Shown here piece after piece: positions 6,781-12,533 of a stretch of DNA of 13,135 bases. This stretch comes from an uncultured Bacteroidales bacterium. GTDB lineage: Bacteria > Bacteroidota > Bacteroidia > Bacteroidales > P3. The position numbers were made by a program, and so were the translations under genes. The first letter of the stretch is position 1. Each line of letters opens with the position of its first letter. The notes under the pieces were generated by a model. That model did not search any database, was not told the DNA's origin, and saw only the letters and a list, made by a program, of their open reading frames with translations. The stretch spans positions 1 to 13,135 of the forward strand of contig CAMWSI010000006.1 of the NCBI GenBank assembly GCA_947176875.1, read 5' to 3'.

Positions 6781-6783
6781 ACC

Positions 6784-7269
6784 ATGAACCTCTTGACTGA
6801 GCAATCTCCCATGACGGAGACGGTCGTTCAGAACTCAGCGACCGCCATACTGACGTCGATCTTCTATCAGACGCTGTCCGATTCGATAATCTGGCTGGTC
6901 ATCGCCGCCGTGGCGATCGTCTGCGACCTCTTCTTCGGGTGCGAGGCGGCCCGGCGCCGCGGCGAGCGCGTCCGCTTCTCGCGGGCCGTCCGCCGGACGG
7001 GAAATAAGGTCTGCGAATACCTGTGCTGGGTGATGCTGGCAATCACCATATCGATAGGCTTCTCGGCCGACTGGCTCAAATACGCCATCTTCGCCGTCAT
7101 TTACGGCAATGAGCTCTCCTCGTGCCTCTCGAACTACTTCGAGGCCAAAGGCAAGCGGATTACGTTTAACGTCTTCTCAATGCTCGGCCGACGCTTCGGC
7201 ATTACAGAGCTCGAAGAATGCCATATCGAAGATGAGGATCGGACACCGAATAACCAAAATTTACAATAG
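6784..7269 (+). CDS. Phage holin family protein
   Basis: A 161-aa membrane protein with three hydrophobic segments: about residues 34-53 (SIIWLVIAAVAIVCDLFFGC), 76-95 and 97-115. A basic loop (ARRRGERVRFSRAVRRTG) lies between the first two, and the C-terminal tail is charged. This topology and the location immediately upstream of an endolysin gene (2 bp gap) match the Bacteroidetes phage holin family. It would form inner-membrane lesions that release the endolysin and time lysis. A second in-frame ATG at 6811 (MTETVVQ) could be the true start, or the two starts could give a dual-start holin/antiholin pair as in lambda S; the sequence does not decide. Confidence 0.75.
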   Translation: MNLLTEQSPMTETVVQNSATAILTSIFYQTLSDSIIWLVIAAVAIVCDLFFGCEAARRRGERVRFSRAVRRTGNKVCEYLCWVMLAITISIGFSADWLKYAIFAVIYGNELSSCLSNYFEAKGKRITFNVFSMLGRRFGITELEECHIEDEDRTPNNQNLQ

Positions 7270-7271
7270 AG

Positions 7272-7754
7272 ATGAAGCACTTTACAATGTTGGAATTTAC
7301 CAACTCCGCCACGGCCCGAAAACTGGGCCTCGACAACACCCCCTCGGCCGTGCATGCGGCCAACCTCGAAATGCTGGTCGCCCAGTTGCTCGATCCGCTG
7401 CGCGAAGCGTGGGCGGTCAAGTGTGCCCATGAGCAATGGGGTACCCCGGCGTTGACCGTTACGTCCGGGTACCGTGGCCCGGCACTCAATAAGGCCGTCG
7501 GCGGCGCTGCAACCTCGGCCCATTGCGTAGGCTATGCCGCCGACCTTGTACCGGCTAACGGACGGCTTGCGGAATTCAAGGCGTTCTGCCGCGACTGGCT
7601 CAAAGATAAGCCGTTCGACCAGATGATCTCGGAGGACGAGAATGCCGCGGGCGTACCCCGCTGGATCCATATCGGCTACAAGAATCAGCAGGGCGGCCAG
7701 CGGCGGCAGCTGCTCTCGATGATCGGGGGCAAGTACCAAACACTCACCGCTTAA
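7272..7754 (+). CDS. Endolysin, peptidase M15-type (D-Ala-D-Ala carboxypeptidase-like)
   Basis: A 160-aa protein with the M15 peptidase signature. SGYRGPALN at residues 65-73 precedes the zinc motif SAHCVGYAAD, with His84 and Asp91 as ligands, and WIHIG supplies the third ligand, His133. The order and spacing (SGYR, HxxGxAxD, WxH) are those of the M15_3/VanY-like family that cleaves peptide cross-links or stem peptides in peptidoglycan. The substrate is inferred from the family. There is no signal peptide, so it should depend on the holin just upstream for access to the cell wall. Confidence 0.85.
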   Translation: MKHFTMLEFTNSATARKLGLDNTPSAVHAANLEMLVAQLLDPLREAWAVKCAHEQWGTPALTVTSGYRGPALNKAVGGAATSAHCVGYAADLVPANGRLAEFKAFCRDWLKDKPFDQMISEDENAAGVPRWIHIGYKNQQGGQRRQLLSMIGGKYQTLTA

Positions 7755-7764
7755 CCAAAAAGCT

Positions 7765-8778
7765 ATGAACATCCAACTCTATAACGAAGACTGCATCGAG
7801 GGGCTGAAGCGCGTCCCCGACGGAAGTGTGGACGTCGTGCTGACCGATCCGCCGTACCTCTACCTGAAGAATCAGAAGCTCGAACGTCCATTCGATGAGC
7901 AAGCGTTCTTCGGGCACGTGAAGCGAATCCTGAAAAAGGACGGCTTCATCGTAATGTTCGGCCGCGGCACGTCGTTCTACCGCTGGAACACGATTCTCGA
8001 CGACATGGGTTTCCATTTCAAGGAGGAGATCATCTGGGACAAATCCTATTGCACAAGCCCGCTTATGGCGATTTCCCGCGTGCATGAAACGATCTCGATC
8101 CACACGAAAGGGAAAGGCATAATTAACCGCTGCAAGGTTCCCTACCTCGAAATGAAAGCCCACGATCCGCAATCGATCATGCAGGACATCAAACGCATGA
8201 GCGCTATTTTGCATAACCCGAAATCACTGAAAGCAGTAGAGGATTTTTTGAAAAACAATCTTCCTATTTATGATTTAAAACGTACAAAAAAGCATAATGT
8301 TTCAGCACAACCGGGATTCTCAAACGAAGATCGTTCAGCTGCCGTAATGCGAGCTTTGGTTGACGGATTCACCGAAAAATCTATCGTCCGAACCGATTTC
8401 GAGGGCAAGCGTAAGGGAGAAGGTATTGTAAGGAGGAATGCAGGATGGGGAGATCGTTCCTGCAACGTAATGCAGTCTATCGAATTTGGGCAAAATGAGA
8501 AAACGATCATCAGGCAGATTCGCGATCACTATGCAACGATTCATCCAACGCAGAAGCCCGTTCGACTGCTCGAACGCCTGCTGAACCTCGTTTCCAAGCC
8601 CGGCGCGGTTGTCGTCGACCCGTTCATGGGATCGGGATCAACGGCTATTGCCTGCCTCAACAGCGGCCGCCACTTCATGGGCTGGGAAATCGACAAGGAG
8701 TATTTCGAGGGTGCGGAACAGCACATCTCCGCCCACCAGCAGGAAATGGGCCTTTTCGCAAATACCGAAACGGCATGA
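7765..8778 (+). CDS. Beta-class DNA methyltransferase (orphan), probably N6-adenine
   Basis: A 337-aa site-specific methyltransferase. Motif IV is DPPY at residues 28-31 near the N-terminus, and motif I, VDPFMGSGST at residues 284-293, is near the C-terminus, preceded by HPTQKP (residue ~260). The order IV - target recognition - I is the beta class. DPPY favours N6-adenine methylation, though N4-cytosine cannot be ruled out. Between them, residues ~148-260 form the presumed target-recognition region, encoded by DNA of visibly lower GC than the flanks. No restriction endonuclease is next to it, so it is probably an orphan enzyme that masks phage DNA from host restriction. It ends inside the next start (ATGA at 8775-8778). 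Confidence 0.85.
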   Translation: MNIQLYNEDCIEGLKRVPDGSVDVVLTDPPYLYLKNQKLERPFDEQAFFGHVKRILKKDGFIVMFGRGTSFYRWNTILDDMGFHFKEEIIWDKSYCTSPLMAISRVHETISIHTKGKGIINRCKVPYLEMKAHDPQSIMQDIKRMSAILHNPKSLKAVEDFLKNNLPIYDLKRTKKHNVSAQPGFSNEDRSAAVMRALVDGFTEKSIVRTDFEGKRKGEGIVRRNAGWGDRSCNVMQSIEFGQNEKTIIRQIRDHYATIHPTQKPVRLLERLLNLVSKPGAVVVDPFMGSGSTAIACLNSGRHFMGWEIDKEYFEGAEQHISAHQQEMGLFANTETA

Positions 8779-9395
8779 AACGCTTCGCCTCGCTTCTGAT
8801 CTTCACGGCCGGCATGGCCGCGATCTTCCTCCTCGGCTGGTGGGCCCGCGGCGCCCAGCTCGACAACGCCGGGCAGGTGGTCGAAACTCGCATCGACACG
8901 GTCTACTACGAGCGGCCGCAACCGATCGCCACGACCAGCCGCCCGGTAACGGTCAATGTCCCGCGAATCCTCTTTGCCGGGGAATCCCGCAAATCCTGTG
9001 CGGGTGGTTCCGCAAATGTTCGGGAAACGGCGGAAGTCGTTGCATATTCTGCAACAACTCCTTACGGGGAGCAATGTGCAAATAATGCACAATGCCCCGG
9101 CAGTTGTCCAGAAATCCCGAACAACTCGGCCGATAGCGTGTCGCTGACGTTGGAGATCGAGACGTTCGTTTACGAAGATTCTCTTTACCGCGCCCAGGTC
9201 AGCGGCCCGGCCGTGGCGGGCTACCGCCCCTCGCTCGACTGGATCGAGACCTATAGCCGTACGCAGACGATCACCCGCACGGAGACGCGGCGGAATCGCT
9301 TCGCCGTAACGGCGGGCGTCGGTGCCGCCTATACCCCGCGGGGCTTTCAGCCGACCGTCGGCGTGCAGGTCGGCGTCGTGCTGTGGGGCTTTTGA
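8775..9395 (+). CDS. Membrane-anchored late protein of unknown function (spanin-like position)
   Basis: A 206-aa protein overlapping the methyltransferase stop by four bases. Residues ~6-23 (SLLIFTAGMAAIFLLGWW) form one hydrophobic segment after MKRF, giving a signal anchor with most of the protein outside the inner membrane. The C-terminal ~90 residues alternate beta-type strands and end in GVQVGVVLWGF, like an outer-membrane or beta-barrel-type terminal strand. Residues ~70-118 are Cys-, Asn- and Ala-rich and coincide with a run of perfect DNA hairpins, so this part looks inserted. Position after holin and endolysin, with a single anchor, is compatible with a disruption protein for the outer envelope, but no coiled-coil or lipobox supports a canonical spanin. 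I do not recognise the family with confidence. Confidence 0.6.
   Translation: MKRFASLLIFTAGMAAIFLLGWWARGAQLDNAGQVVETRIDTVYYERPQPIATTSRPVTVNVPRILFAGESRKSCAGGSANVRETAEVVAYSATTPYGEQCANNAQCPGSCPEIPNNSADSVSLTLEIETFVYEDSLYRAQVSGPAVAGYRPSLDWIETYSRTQTITRTETRRNRFAVTAGVGAAYTPRGFQPTVGVQVGVVLWGF
8986..9126. repeat. Cluster of perfect short hairpins inside a coding region
   Basis: Four stem-loops lie within 141 bp: CCCGCA/TGCGGG (8986-9004, 7-nt loop), GTTGCA/TGCAAC (9039-9055, 5-nt loop), TGTGCA/TGCACA (9075-9091, 5-nt loop, extended by GCA/TGC across an A-A mismatch to 9071-9095) and AGTTGT/ACAACT (9102-9126, 13-nt loop). The first three share a core of TGCA or GCA with an AT-rich loop. The reading frame remains open throughout. 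Confidence 0.65.
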
Positions 9396-9427
9396 TAAAG
9401 TTTGTCAATTCTTCGAAAACTAACAAG

Positions 9428-9910
9428 ATGAAAACCTACCTCCACGCCTTTTTGCAGTTCTTCGTGTGGCTGTGGCAGCTGCCGCAGGTCATCGCCGGCT
9501 GCGTGTGGTGCATCTTCACACGGCCGCGCTACCTCTACACCCATCACCACGTCCATCTGTTCACGTGCCGCTTCGGCGGCGGCGTGTCGTTCGGCCCGAT
9601 GGCGTTCTACGACGAGCGACACCGTGCGGGCCTGCTGTCGCGCGATCCCCGCGTCATGCCCTACATCACCCATGAATACGGCCACTCGATGGATAGCCGG
9701 CTGTGGGGGCCGCTCTACCTCTTTGTAATCGGCATCCCGTCCGGCGTGCACCTATGGGTGCGCGAGTGGTTCAAGGATCGGTGGCCGCGGCTGGAAAACT
9801 ACTACGACTTCTACACCGAGCGCCGGGCGAACAGGAAGGCCGGCATCGAGGTCGTGAAGACCCCGGCCGGCCAGTATGCGCTGCGCATGAAGCGCCCGTC
9901 GAAGCTATAA
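9428..9910 (+). CDS. Small membrane-associated HExxH zinc-metallopeptidase-like protein
   Basis: A 160-aa protein. The N-terminus (FLQFFVWLWQLPQVIAGCVW) is hydrophobic and could insert in the membrane. HEYGH at residues 82-86 is a full HExxH zinc motif, followed by a hydrophobic stretch (LYLFVIGIPS) and YDFYTERRANRKAG, where Glu131 may be the third zinc ligand. Small bacterial proteins with 'HEYGH-x-x-x-S...GPLYL-x-VIG-x-PS...TERxAN' form a recognised but uncharacterised group; recall of this group is from memory. The ATG at 9428 is chosen because it follows an A-rich leader (GAAAACTAACAAG). The ATG at 9383 overlaps the previous gene. It is the last gene before the terminator at 9934. Its role in the phage cycle is unknown; envelope modification or lysis is possible. 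Confidence 0.6.
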   Translation: MKTYLHAFLQFFVWLWQLPQVIAGCVWCIFTRPRYLYTHHHVHLFTCRFGGGVSFGPMAFYDERHRAGLLSRDPRVMPYITHEYGHSMDSRLWGPLYLFVIGIPSGVHLWVREWFKDRWPRLENYYDFYTERRANRKAGIEVVKTPAGQYALRMKRPSKL

Positions 9911-9933
9911 CTACGGCATGCCCCTGTTGCCAT

Positions 9934-9963
9934 GCAGTCGATCGGAAGATTGACTGCTTTTTT
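9934..9963 (+). terminator. Intrinsic terminator at the end of the late operon
   Basis: GCAGTCGATC (9934-9943) pairs with GATTGACTGC (9948-9957) through ten positions, including one G-T, with a GGAA tetraloop and six T residues. It lies 24 bp after the stop of the HExxH gene. Confidence 0.85.
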
Positions 9964-9994
9964 GTGCCTTTTTTGAAAAAAAGTGTCTGAAAAT

Positions 9995-10025
9995 TTGGAT
10001 AGTGTGAAATATTACACTATATTTG
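9995..10025 (+). promoter_or_regulatory. Bacteroidetes-type promoter for the small genes at 10046 and 10224
   Basis: TTG at 9995-9997 (within TTTG from 9994) and TATATTTG at 10018-10025 are 20 nt apart, an excellent match to the -33/-7 consensus. The expected start site is near 10032, about 14 nt before the ATG at 10046. Confidence 0.7.
9999..10020. promoter_or_regulatory. Palindromic operator between -33 and -7
   Basis: ATAGTGT (9999-10005) and ACACTAT (10014-10020) are perfect inverted half-sites separated by 8 bp. The site fills the promoter spacer and overlaps the first bases of the -7 element, so a dimeric repressor bound here would block RNA polymerase. The repressor is not identified in this window. 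Confidence 0.6.
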
Positions 10026-10045
10026 TAATACCAAAATAAAGATAT

Positions 10046-10177
10046 ATGGAACTATCGCAAAAAGAGAAAGACTTGATCGAGATGATCCGGAATTTCAGGC
10101 GAGCGCGGCCAAACGGCGAACGGGAAATCGAGACCTATATTCATGAACTTCTTCTCGAACTGCTTTACGAAGATTAA
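10046..10177 (+). CDS. Small 43-aa hypothetical protein
   Basis: The frame reads MELSQKEKDLIEMIRNFRRA, then a Pro-Asn-Gly turn and an acidic amphipathic helix ending ELLLELLYED. It is highly charged and probably two-helical. Support comes from its position just after a consensus promoter with operator and just before an intrinsic terminator, plus an A-rich leader (CCAAAATAAAGATAT). Small 'LS/T-x-KEK-x-LIE-x-IRN' proteins are common in Bacteroidetes mobile elements; their function is not known. A regulatory role is suggested only by the location between the late operon and the integrase. Confidence 0.6.
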   Translation: MELSQKEKDLIEMIRNFRRARPNGEREIETYIHELLLELLYED

Positions 10178-10180
10178 CCC

Positions 10181-10212
10181 AATGCCCCTCCCAGAGAGGG
10201 AGGGGCATTTTA
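10181..10212 (+). terminator. Intrinsic terminator/attenuator between the two small genes
   Basis: AATGCCCCTCCC (10181-10192) and GGGAGGGGCATT (10198-10209) form a perfect 12-bp stem with a 5-nt loop, followed by TTTT overlapping the stem end. It is three bases after the stop at 10177 and 12 bases before the next ATG at 10224. It would stop most transcription and limit expression of the next gene. Confidence 0.8.
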
Positions 10213-10223
10213 ACAAAACGCTT

Positions 10224-10457
10224 ATGAAATCGAACTCGCTTTTTAAACAAAAATTAGACGATATATTGGTGGAGGTGTCCTGGGGGCATTTGTCGATGCG
10301 GTATTTTGGGAAATCTCCATCGTGGCTTTACAACAAGCTGCGCGGAATCGACGGAAACGGGAAGCCGGTATCGCTGACCGACGAAGAACTGGAGCGGTTC
10401 AAGGGCGCACTATGCGACCTTGCAGACAGAATTAGACGGGTAGCGGATTCGCTATAA
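10224..10457 (+). CDS. DUF5053-like small protein, probably DNA-binding
   Basis: A 77-aa protein starting MKSNSLFKQKLDDILVEVSW. The segment SMRYFGKSPSWLYNKLRGIDGNGKPVSLTDEELERFKGAL has the form of a helix-turn-helix ('YFG-x-S-x-SWLY-x-KL-x-G' then 'L-T-x-E-E'), as in the DUF5053 proteins of Bacteroidales phages; the family name is from memory. The start at 10224 is preferred over 10143 because the longer frame would run through the upstream gene and the terminator stem. It is followed by a strong terminator. A repressor or regulator of the adjacent promoter is plausible but not shown. Confidence 0.65.
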   Translation: MKSNSLFKQKLDDILVEVSWGHLSMRYFGKSPSWLYNKLRGIDGNGKPVSLTDEELERFKGALCDLADRIRRVADSL

Positions 10458-10508
10458 GGCTCAAGTTTCATATCATTTTGGTAGCCTCGTTCGAGCCTTG
10501 CGGGGCGG

Positions 10509-10536
10509 CACCCCGGCCACACGGCCGGGGTGTTTT
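10509..10536 (+). terminator. Strong GC-rich terminator between the small genes and the convergent integrase gene
   Basis: CACCCCGGCC (10509-10518) and GGCCGGGGTG (10523-10532) form a perfect 10-bp stem with a 4-nt loop, then TTTT. The T-run is on the forward strand only. A further inverted pair, AAGGCTC (10456-10462) and GAGCCTT (10493-10499), encloses 30 nt upstream and may add structure. The stem ends 4 bp from the integrase stop. Confidence 0.8.
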
Positions 10537-10539
10537 CGT

Positions 10540-11733
10540 TCAAGGCCTCGGAGAGTAGACGTAGTCGATGACTTGCCGATTCGCCCGGTCGACCTTTGTC
10601 CAGTCATAGGATATGTAGTACTTGCCGGCCACCGAGGTGTCGACGTGCCCGAGGGCTTTGCCGATCTCTTTCTCCGATATTCCGATCTTGTCGGCCAGCG
10701 TCGCCCACGTGTAGCGGGCCCAGTAGTACGTCAGGCCCTCGATGCCGAGCTCTACGGCGATCGCACGCAGGGCTTTCTGTATGCGATTCTTGAAATTCTC
10801 GTAGGCGGCCATCTCCTCGGCAAAGCGCAGGACGTGATCGCGGCCGGCATAGCGGGCGATGATTTCCGCCGCTTCCGGCTGTACGAGCAGCGACACGGGG
10901 TTCGGGTTTTTGCCCGCCGTCTTCGTCCGAACGAAGTGCGCCCGGCCGTCGCGCAGCCGGTCGAGGTGGAAGAGGTCGACGAGGTTCATGCCGCAGAGGT
11001 AGAACGAGAGCAGGAACAGATCGCGAGCGATGCGGCGGATCTGGTGGGGGCTGTCGTAGGCTATGATACGCCGCAGCTGCTCCTCCGTCAGCGTCTCTTT
11101 CTCCTTGCGGGCGCTGGCGATCTTGAACTTCCTGAAAGGGTAGGCGTCGAGCCTAACGACGTCTTCGTCGATCGCGCTGTTGAACACCGCCCGTATATTG
11201 CGGAAGTGTATTGCCCGCGTGTTGACACTGAGGCCCTGCTCCGTGAGGTGTGCCTCCAGTGCGCGCAGCCATATGACCGTGATTTCCTCGAACGTCAGAT
11301 CATGGCCCCCGAACGCACGGACGGCCTTCAGCGTGTACAGGTAGGCCTCGCGGCTGTTCTCCGTGCGGCGGCTGTCGGCGTAGCGCTGGAGGCAGTCGGT
11401 GAACAACTCGGGCCGCTGCTCCGAGCGCGTTGCCGTTAGCAGGCGTTTGATCTCGACGACGCCTTTCCCGGCGAGGCGCCCGTCGGCCTCCAATCCTCGC
11501 AGGGCGTTGGACAACCGGAAATAGGCCTCCTCTAAATCGGCATTGATCGCGCGGGCATTCGGACACTTCGGAACGACCGCCTTGTTGATCTCGCCGTTCC
11601 AGTGTTCGGGCCGAATCGAAATACCGGTGCCGATCGTCGTAGTGGCCCCTTTGTGTGAGAGGAGGAACTGAACCGGGTAGAGCCCGCGGGCGTTCGCCCG
11701 GCGTCGGTCTAACTTCAGGGTAATAGTAGCCAT
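10540..11733 (-). CDS. int: Tyrosine recombinase / phage integrase
   Basis: A 397-aa integrase. The N-terminal ~100 residues (ATITLKLDRRRANARG, then GTGISIRPEHWNG) match the arm-binding domain of Bacteroidetes integrases; a SAM-like core-binding domain follows, then the catalytic domain. Visible catalytic residues are Lys271 (VRTKT), Arg340 (YWARYTWAT), His363 (LGH) and Tyr372 (GKYYISY), nine residues after His363 as in XerD. Two usual residues differ: the first Arg is Cys247 (FYLCGMN), and the His of HxxR is Tyr337. Loss of the first Arg is known in IntDOT, where it is Ser. Met at 11733 is chosen since the upstream extension to 11895 runs through repeats and looks non-coding. The att region lies directly upstream of the start. 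Confidence 0.9.
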   Translation of the reverse strand: MATITLKLDRRRANARGLYPVQFLLSHKGATTTIGTGISIRPEHWNGEINKAVVPKCPNARAINADLEEAYFRLSNALRGLEADGRLAGKGVVEIKRLLTATRSEQRPELFTDCLQRYADSRRTENSREAYLYTLKAVRAFGGHDLTFEEITVIWLRALEAHLTEQGLSVNTRAIHFRNIRAVFNSAIDEDVVRLDAYPFRKFKIASARKEKETLTEEQLRRIIAYDSPHQIRRIARDLFLLSFYLCGMNLVDLFHLDRLRDGRAHFVRTKTAGKNPNPVSLLVQPEAAEIIARYAGRDHVLRFAEEMAAYENFKNRIQKALRAIAVELGIEGLTYYWARYTWATLADKIGISEKEIGKALGHVDTSVAGKYYISYDWTKVDRANRQVIDYVYSPRP

Positions 11734-11737
11734 TTTT

Positions 11738-11757
11738 TTTGCAAGTTTTTTGCAAGT
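11738..11757 (+). repeat. Pair of TTTGCAAGT repeats, one attachment-site arm
   Basis: TTTGCAAGT occurs at 11738-11746 and 11749-11757, in the same orientation with an 11-bp period. They lie immediately before the integrase start codon. With matching copies beyond the tRNA fragment they are the best candidates for arm-type integrase binding sites, and integrase bound here could also repress its own gene. Confidence 0.7.
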
Positions 11758-11772
11758 GGCGGGGGAATACGA

Positions 11773-11801
11773 ATGCCACCAGATGCCACCAGATGCCACA
11801 C
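11773..11801 (+). repeat. Three tandem copies of a 10-bp repeat upstream of int
   Basis: ATGCCACCAG occurs at 11773-11782 and 11783-11792, and a third partial copy ATGCCACAC at 11793-11801. A 10-bp period puts each copy on the same face of the helix, as expected for cooperative binding of a small protein such as an excisionase, or an int regulator. Confidence 0.65.
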
Positions 11802-11886
11802 AAAGGTGGTCTATTTTCCCGGATTGGGCAAGATTTTGCAATAAAAAAAGCACCTGCAATTTTGCAAGTACTTGATTTTCAGTTTG

Positions 11887-11928
11887 TGGGAACATGCGGA
11901 TTTGAACCGCAGACCTCCTGCTTGTCGA
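11887..11928 (-). other. 3' half of a tRNA, probable attachment core
   Basis: Read on the reverse strand: an anticodon-stem strand GCAGG (11917-11921), variable AGGTC, T-stem TGCGG and CCGCA around the loop TTCAAAT (11900-11906), acceptor strand TGTTCCC (11888-11894) and discriminator A (11887). No CCA is encoded. No matching 5' acceptor (GGGAACA type) or D-arm occurs upstream on that strand, so the tRNA is incomplete. A partial tRNA pointing at an integrase gene is the usual form of a phage attachment core. The tRNA identity cannot be read because the anticodon loop is at or beyond the edge of the fragment. Confidence 0.75.
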
Positions 11929-11940
11929 ATAAGTGTATTG

Positions 11941-11957
11941 TTGTTGAGGATCAACAA
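11941..11957. repeat. Inverted repeat flanking the attachment core
   Basis: TTGTTGA (11941-11947) and TCAACAA (11951-11957) form a perfect 7-bp inverted repeat with a 3-nt spacer, just beyond the 5' limit of the tRNA fragment. It may be a core-type site for integrase or a site for an accessory protein. Confidence 0.5.
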
Positions 11958-11979
11958 TTTAACGCATGATATTTTACCT

Positions 11980-11999
11980 TTTGCAAGTTATTTGCAAGC
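11980..11999 (+). repeat. Second pair of TTTGCAAGT-type repeats, other attachment arm
   Basis: TTTGCAAGT at 11980-11988 and TTTGCAAGC at 11991-11999 have the same 11-bp period and orientation as the pair at 11738-11757, but lie on the opposite side of the tRNA fragment. Confidence 0.7.
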
Positions 12000-12001
12000 G
12001 C

Positions 12002-12032
12002 AAAACCATTCCGAGGGCAACCTCGAAATGGT
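12002..12032 (-). terminator. Intrinsic terminator of the reverse-strand lipoprotein operon
   Basis: On the reverse strand ACCATTTCGAGG pairs with CCTCGGAATGGT (12 positions, one G-T) around the loop TTGC, followed by TTTT. It lies 12 bp after the lipoprotein stop and keeps that operon from reading into the attachment region. Confidence 0.75.
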
Positions 12033-12044
12033 CGCATACGACGG

Positions 12045-12530
12045 TTATTCGGGCAGGAGATCATCCGGAAGTCCGACGTCCGACCACTGCGAGACGCGGG
12101 TGAACGGATATTGATAATCCCCGTTGAATTGGAGCGTGGTTTCGTCAACCGTGAACCCCGTAAACCTCAACGGCATATTAGAATCGCAGATCGTGCCCGG
12201 CGTCATGGGGTGGTCATGGTTCCAGTAGTCATAGCAGAATGTGATTTCCGCGTTGAAGATGGCGTAACGGAACGTATCGAATCCAAGTTCTGGATTCGGT
12301 GTTATAAGTGGATCATCGTAATGTCCGTGAATGCCTGTCCCTTCTTCTCGAAATACATATAGATCGTAGCCTGAATATACAGCCGGTCGTCGACAAGCCC
12401 ATTTGCCGACGATCAACTCCCGCTTCTGCTGATTCTCTTCCTCTTGCTCGTTGTAGGTTGAGGTAGAGCAGGAAGACAGCAAAGCCGCCCCCACAAATAT
12501 TGATGCGATGATTCGATAAAACGATTTCAT
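12045..12530 (-). CDS. Small lipoprotein (lipocalin-like beta character), possible phage cargo
   Basis: A 161-aa protein with a clear lipoprotein signal: MKSFYRIIASIFVGAALLSSC, lipobox LSSC, lipidated Cys21. An acidic Glu/Gln-rich linker (NEQEEENQQKRE) follows, which could favour surface export in Bacteroidetes. The mature part is beta-rich (GKWACRRP, YDLYVFREEGTG, EITFCYDYW, TLQFNGDYQYPFTR) and ends DDLLPE; small lipoproteins with 'GKW' near the start are often lipocalin-like, but the match is loose. It begins 3 bp after the stop of the upstream gene, so the two are co-transcribed. If the att region is attP, this is a phage gene beside att, and phage lipoproteins in such places often cause superinfection exclusion; that function is only a hypothesis here. 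Confidence 0.7.
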   Translation of the reverse strand: MKSFYRIIASIFVGAALLSSCSTSTYNEQEEENQQKRELIVGKWACRRPAVYSGYDLYVFREEGTGIHGHYDDPLITPNPELGFDTFRYAIFNAEITFCYDYWNHDHPMTPGTICDSNMPLRFTGFTVDETTLQFNGDYQYPFTRVSQWSDVGLPDDLLPE

Positions 12531-12533
12531 ATG

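Larger units (their letters stand above)
11738..11999. other. attP: Probable phage attachment site region (attP)
   Basis: Between the integrase start and the reverse-strand lipoprotein operon there is no gene. The region holds TTTGCAAGT repeats at 11738, 11749, 11861 and 11980, variants at 11835 (TTTGCAATA) and 11991 (TTTGCAAGC), three tandem 10-bp repeats at 11773, the 3' half of a tRNA on the reverse strand at 11887-11928, and a hairpin at 11941-11957. Arm-type repeats flank the tRNA fragment on both sides. In an integrated prophage each junction carries only one arm set, so this arrangement reads as attP. Confidence 0.6.

Noticed and set aside
10143..10223. Longer start for the 77-aa gene
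   Set aside because: It would overlap the end of the 43-aa gene and read through a terminator stem. The ATG at 10224 has an A-rich leader.
10498..11439. Forward open frame of 313 codons over the integrase gene
   Set aside because: Mirror frame of the integrase, which has catalytic motifs; it also begins inside the terminator at 10509-10536.
11734..11895. Longer integrase start at 11895
   Set aside because: The added residues come from tandem 10-bp repeats and arm repeats and do not resemble an integrase N-terminus, whereas MATITLKLDRR does.
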